The notes beneath the pieces were generated by a model that was not told where the DNA came from, searched no databases, and worked only from the letters and a program-made list of their open reading frames with translations. 34,769 nt of DNA from Lachnospiraceae bacterium (lineage in GTDB: Bacteria; Bacillota; Clostridia; Lachnospirales; Lachnospiraceae), in contig JAEEUR010000019.1 of the NCBI GenBank assembly GCA_016290595.1, positions 1 to 34,769 on the forward strand, written 5' to 3'. Positions 32,518-34,769 of the stretch are shown piece after piece. The number at the start of each line of letters is the position of its first letter. Positions within the stretch are counted from its first letter, which is position 1. Made by a program: the position numbers and the translations under genes.

Positions 32518-33975
32518 ATGAAAAAAGTATGGACAGGCTTTCTTCTGGCCTTCCTGCTCGGCCTCGGCTTCTGGTCTGTTTCCATCCGCGCGGATGAGGT
32601 GCAGCAGCGCGAGAGCGAAGTACAGGAAATAGAAGAGAACATCAAAAAAGAAGAAGAGAGACAGAAACGGGCGGAGGAAAACGCCGCCTGGGTCCGCTAT
32701 CTGCGCAATAAGCTGCAGGAAGAGCTGGACGTTGCCCAGGCCGAGCTGAACGTGATCCTGGACGATCTGACGGAGCTGAACCGTCAGGCGGAGGACGCGG
32801 ACGCTTCCGTGAATTACTATCTGGAACAGCGGGTGGAATCCGAGGAACGGCTCGCGGAGCAGAAGGCCGCCATGGCGCTCCGGATCCAGTACAGCTATGA
32901 ACAGCCGGCCACCTCCTACTGGGATCTGCTCTTCGGGGCAAAATCGCTGGGCGAGATCCTGAGCAAGGCGGAATATATCAGCTCCATGTCCTCTTATGAC
33001 AAGGCCATGATGGAGGAATACGAGGCCACGCTGGCCGAGTGCTCCGAAAATCTGGACCTGATGGTGGCCGAACAGGCGCGGCTGGTGGATCTGCTGGCGC
33101 AGTCCGAGGAGAAGGAGGCGGAATATACCGCCAAGACCGAGGAGATGCTGGCGAAGATCGCGCAGTACAACGCAAGCGCGGCGGAGTATACCGAGCAGGC
33201 CGAAGCCTATGCCGCCGAGGTCGCCGAACAGCAGGAAAAGCTGGTCGTGGCGCAGGAAGCCGCCCGCAGGGCGGCGGAAGAGGCCGCCCGCCGCAAAGCG
33301 GAGGAAGAGGCGGCCCGGAAGCGCGCCGAAGAGGAAGCGGCCCGCCAGCGGGCGGAAGCTGCCGCGAAGGCAGCGGCGGAAGAAGCCGCCAGACGCGCTG
33401 CGGAAGAGGCGGCGCGGAAGAAAGCGGAGGAAGAGGCGGCCGCTGCGGCGGCCAGAGCCGAGCAGGAACGGATCCAGCGGGAGCGGGAAGAGCTGCTGGC
33501 GCGGACGGCTGAGGAAAAGCGCGCCGCACAGGAAGCGGCCCTGATCGCCTCCGACAGGCGTGCGGTCGGCTCCATCATCATCGATCCGGATCTGATCAAT
33601 CCCTCCGGCTATACGAACCTGCAGCTCCTGGCGGCGATCATCGACTGCGAGGCCGGCGGCCAAACCTACGAAGGCAAGGTCGCGGTGGGCAATGTCATCA
33701 TGAACCGGATCCTGGATCCGCGCTTCCAGACGACCATATACGACGTGGTCTACGGTCCCGGCCAGTTCTCCCCGGTCAAGAACGGCTTCCTGGCCCGGAA
33801 GCTGGCGCAGGGAGCGACGGAGGCCTGTTACGAGGCGGCCCGTGACGTGCTGGCCGGCGTGTGGGTCATCCCGAAGGAATACCTGTATTTCTGTACGCCG
33901 GAAGTCTTTGCCAAACGGCCTCCGAAGCGCTATACAAGCGCGATAACGGTCTGCTGGCACGTGTTCTACTATTAA
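32518..33975 (+). CDS. Secreted SleB-domain cell wall hydrolase with coiled coil and Ala/Glu/Arg-rich helix
   Basis: A 485-residue exported protein. A signal peptide (1-25, cut likely after SIRA) is followed by a coiled coil (about 26-120 and 165-245) like the N-terminal part of PcsB/CwlO-type wall hydrolases. A run of about 95 residues (246-341) is made almost only of Ala, Glu, Arg and Lys in a repeating AARRxAEEEAA pattern, a probable single long helix. The C-terminal domain (about 360-485) is a SleB/Hydrolase_2 lytic transglycosylase, with the expected catalytic Glu378 in [22 protein letters not shown] written here in part: DCEAGGQ, and later PGQFSPV and YFCTP. SleB proteins act on spore cortex; this N-terminal architecture points instead to vegetative wall remodelling. 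AAAGGAG precedes the ATG. Confidence 0.88.
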   Translation: MKKVWTGFLLAFLLGLGFWSVSIRADEVQQRESEVQEIEENIKKEEERQKRAEENAAWVRYLRNKLQEELDVAQAELNVILDDLTELNRQAEDADASVNYYLEQRVESEERLAEQKAAMALRIQYSYEQPATSYWDLLFGAKSLGEILSKAEYISSMSSYDKAMMEEYEATLAECSENLDLMVAEQARLVDLLAQSEEKEAEYTAKTEEMLAKIAQYNASAAEYTEQAEAYAAEVAEQQEKLVVAQEAARRAAEEAARRKAEEEAARKRAEEEAARQRAEAAAKAAAEEAARRAAEEAARKKAEEEAAAAAARAEQERIQREREELLARTAEEKRAAQEAALIASDRRAVGSIIIDPDLINPSGYTNLQLLAAIIDCEAGGQTYEGKVAVGNVIMNRILDPRFQTTIYDVVYGPGQFSPVKNGFLARKLAQGATEACYEAARDVLAGVWVIPKEYLYFCTPEVFAKRPPKRYTSAITVCWHVFYY

Positions 33976-33982
33976 ACTTCAG

Positions 33983-34004
33983 CTGCCCGGCACGCGCCGG
34001 GCAG
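33983..34004. repeat. GC-rich hairpin before cysS
   Basis: CTGCCCGGC (33983-33991) and GCCGGGCAG (33996-34004) form a perfect 9-bp stem with an ACGC tetraloop, 8 bp after the hydrolase stop. No T-run follows on the plus strand (TATCAAAA), so it is a weak terminator at best, and may instead stabilise the 3' end of the upstream message. Confidence 0.55.
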
Positions 34005-34021
34005 TATCAAAAGGACCATTT

Positions 34022-34769
34022 ATGAAAATCTACAATACCTTATCCAGAACCAAGGAAGAATTCGTCCCGATCGAACCCGGCAAGGTCCGGATGTACGTCT
34101 GCGGCCCCACGGTCTACAACCTGATCCACATCGGCAACGCCCGCCCCATGATCTTTTTCGACACGGTGCGGCGCTACCTGGAGTACAAGGGCTACGCGGT
34201 CAACTACGTGTCCAACTTCACCGACGTGGACGACAAGATCATTCGCCGCGCACTCGAGGAGGGCGTGGAGTCTTCCGTCATTTCTGAACGCTACATCGAC
34301 GAATGCAAGAAAGACATGGCGGGCATGGACGTTAAGCCCGCCACGAAGCACCCGAAGGCGACGGAGGAGATCGGCGGCATGATCAAGATGATCCGGACGC
34401 TGATCGAAAAAGGTTACGCCTACGAGGTGAACGGCACCGTGTACTTCCGGGTCCGCCGCTTTGCGTCGTATGGCAAACTGTCCGGGAAAAACCTGGACGA
34501 TCTGATCAGCGGCAACCGCGCTCTGCTGGTGACCGGCGAGGAAGAGAAGGAAAACCCCGGCGATTTCGTGCTCTGGAAGCCGAAAAAGGAAGGCGAGCCC
34601 TTCTGGCGCTCCCCTTGGGGCGAAGGCCGGCCCGGATGGCATATCGAATGCGCGGTGATGTCGAAGAAATACCTGGGTGAGGAGATCGAAATCCACGGCG
34701 GCGGGGAGGACCTGATGTTCCCGCAGCACGAAAACGAGATCGCCCAGAGCGAAGCGACTTCCGGCAGGA
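34022..34769 (+). CDS. cysS: Cysteinyl-tRNA synthetase, N-terminal part (3' truncated by window edge)
   Basis: The first 249 residues of a class I cysteinyl-tRNA synthetase; the frame is open to the end of the window. The zinc ligand Cys27 lies in [10 protein letters not shown] and is followed by the HIGH-type motif HIGN (36-39). [13 protein letters not shown], the SGKNLDDL segment, WHIECAVMS with a second zinc ligand, and [19 protein letters not shown] with further ligands are all characteristic. The KMSKS loop and the anticodon domain lie beyond the window. AAGGA precedes the ATG at 34022. Confidence 0.96.
   Translation, partial: MKIYNTLSRTKEEFVPIEPGKVRMYVCGPTVYNLIHIGNARPMIFFDTVRRYLEYKGYAVNYVSNFTDVDDKIIRRALEEGVESSVISERYIDECKKDMAGMDVKPATKHPKATEEIGGMIKMIRTLIEKGYAYEVNGTVYFRVRRFASYGKLSGKNLDDLISGNRALLVTGEEEKENPGDFVLWKPKKEGEPFWRSPWGEGRPGWHIECAVMSKKYLGEEIEIHGGGEDLMFPQHENEIAQSEATSGR

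Noticed and set aside
33257..33541. Repetitive DNA that might suggest a CRISPR or tandem repeat array
   Set aside because: It is an in-frame low-complexity coding repeat (AARRxAEEEAA), with no fixed repeat-spacer structure.
32149..33960. A 603-residue minus-strand open frame over the wall hydrolase gene
   Set aside because: It mirrors the A/E/R-rich repeat of the real gene as Leu/Phe/Arg-rich repeats; an artefact of repetitive GC-rich codons.

Overview
The window is a gene-dense stretch (no gap between genes exceeds about 220 bp) of a GC-rich bacterial chromosome. The organism looks like a member of the Clostridia, probably close to Lachnospiraceae. Reasons: Gram-positive style Shine-Dalgarno sites, sigma-A promoters, many U-tract terminators, lipoproteins, a BlaI/M56 pair, a SleB-type wall hydrolase, a single-chain glycyl-tRNA synthetase, and the order flavoprotein - cmk - ispH - rpsA. 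The genus cannot be fixed from the sequence. No IS element, prophage, CRISPR array, rRNA or tRNA gene was recognised.

Region 1 (1-9380) is mainly a sugar cassette. After the end of a radical SAM gene come an amylosucrase-like GH13 enzyme and a Cof-type HAD phosphatase. These are followed by a sucrose-type PTS EIIBCA with its own promoter, HPr, enzyme I, a small phosphodiesterase and a PfkB-family fructokinase. All general PTS components sit beside the sugar-specific permease. No GH32 sucrose-6-phosphate hydrolase is visible, which makes the route of sucrose breakdown an open question.

Region 2 (9340-12160, minus strand) encodes a GntP-family permease and a MOFRL-type glycerate 2-kinase, a likely glycerate uptake and phosphorylation pair. 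Its promoter shares an unusual -10 region with the amylosucrase promoter.

Region 3 (12200-18370, plus) holds a MATE exporter with an alpha/beta hydrolase. Then comes a BlaI repressor - M56 membrane peptidase - large lipoprotein operon with two tandem BlaI-like operators over its promoter. The peptidase has no penicillin-sensor domain.

Region 4 (18370-23460, minus) has an aspartate/glutamate racemase and an ABC exporter made of a MacB/LolD-type ATPase and a 1190-residue FtsX-type permease with long coiled coils.

Region 5 (23540-30140, plus) is a tightly packed operon: small lipoprotein, small multidrug-export-type membrane protein, TerB-like/AAA ATPase, an in-frame flavoprotein-cytidylate kinase fusion, IspH and ribosomal protein S1. 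Within ispH there is a palindromic in-frame insertion and an AT-rich patch carrying a near-consensus promoter for rpsA.

Region 6 (30180-34769, plus) has a lipoprotein, glycyl-tRNA synthetase, a SleB-domain cell wall hydrolase with an Ala/Glu/Arg-rich helix, and the start of cysteinyl-tRNA synthetase.
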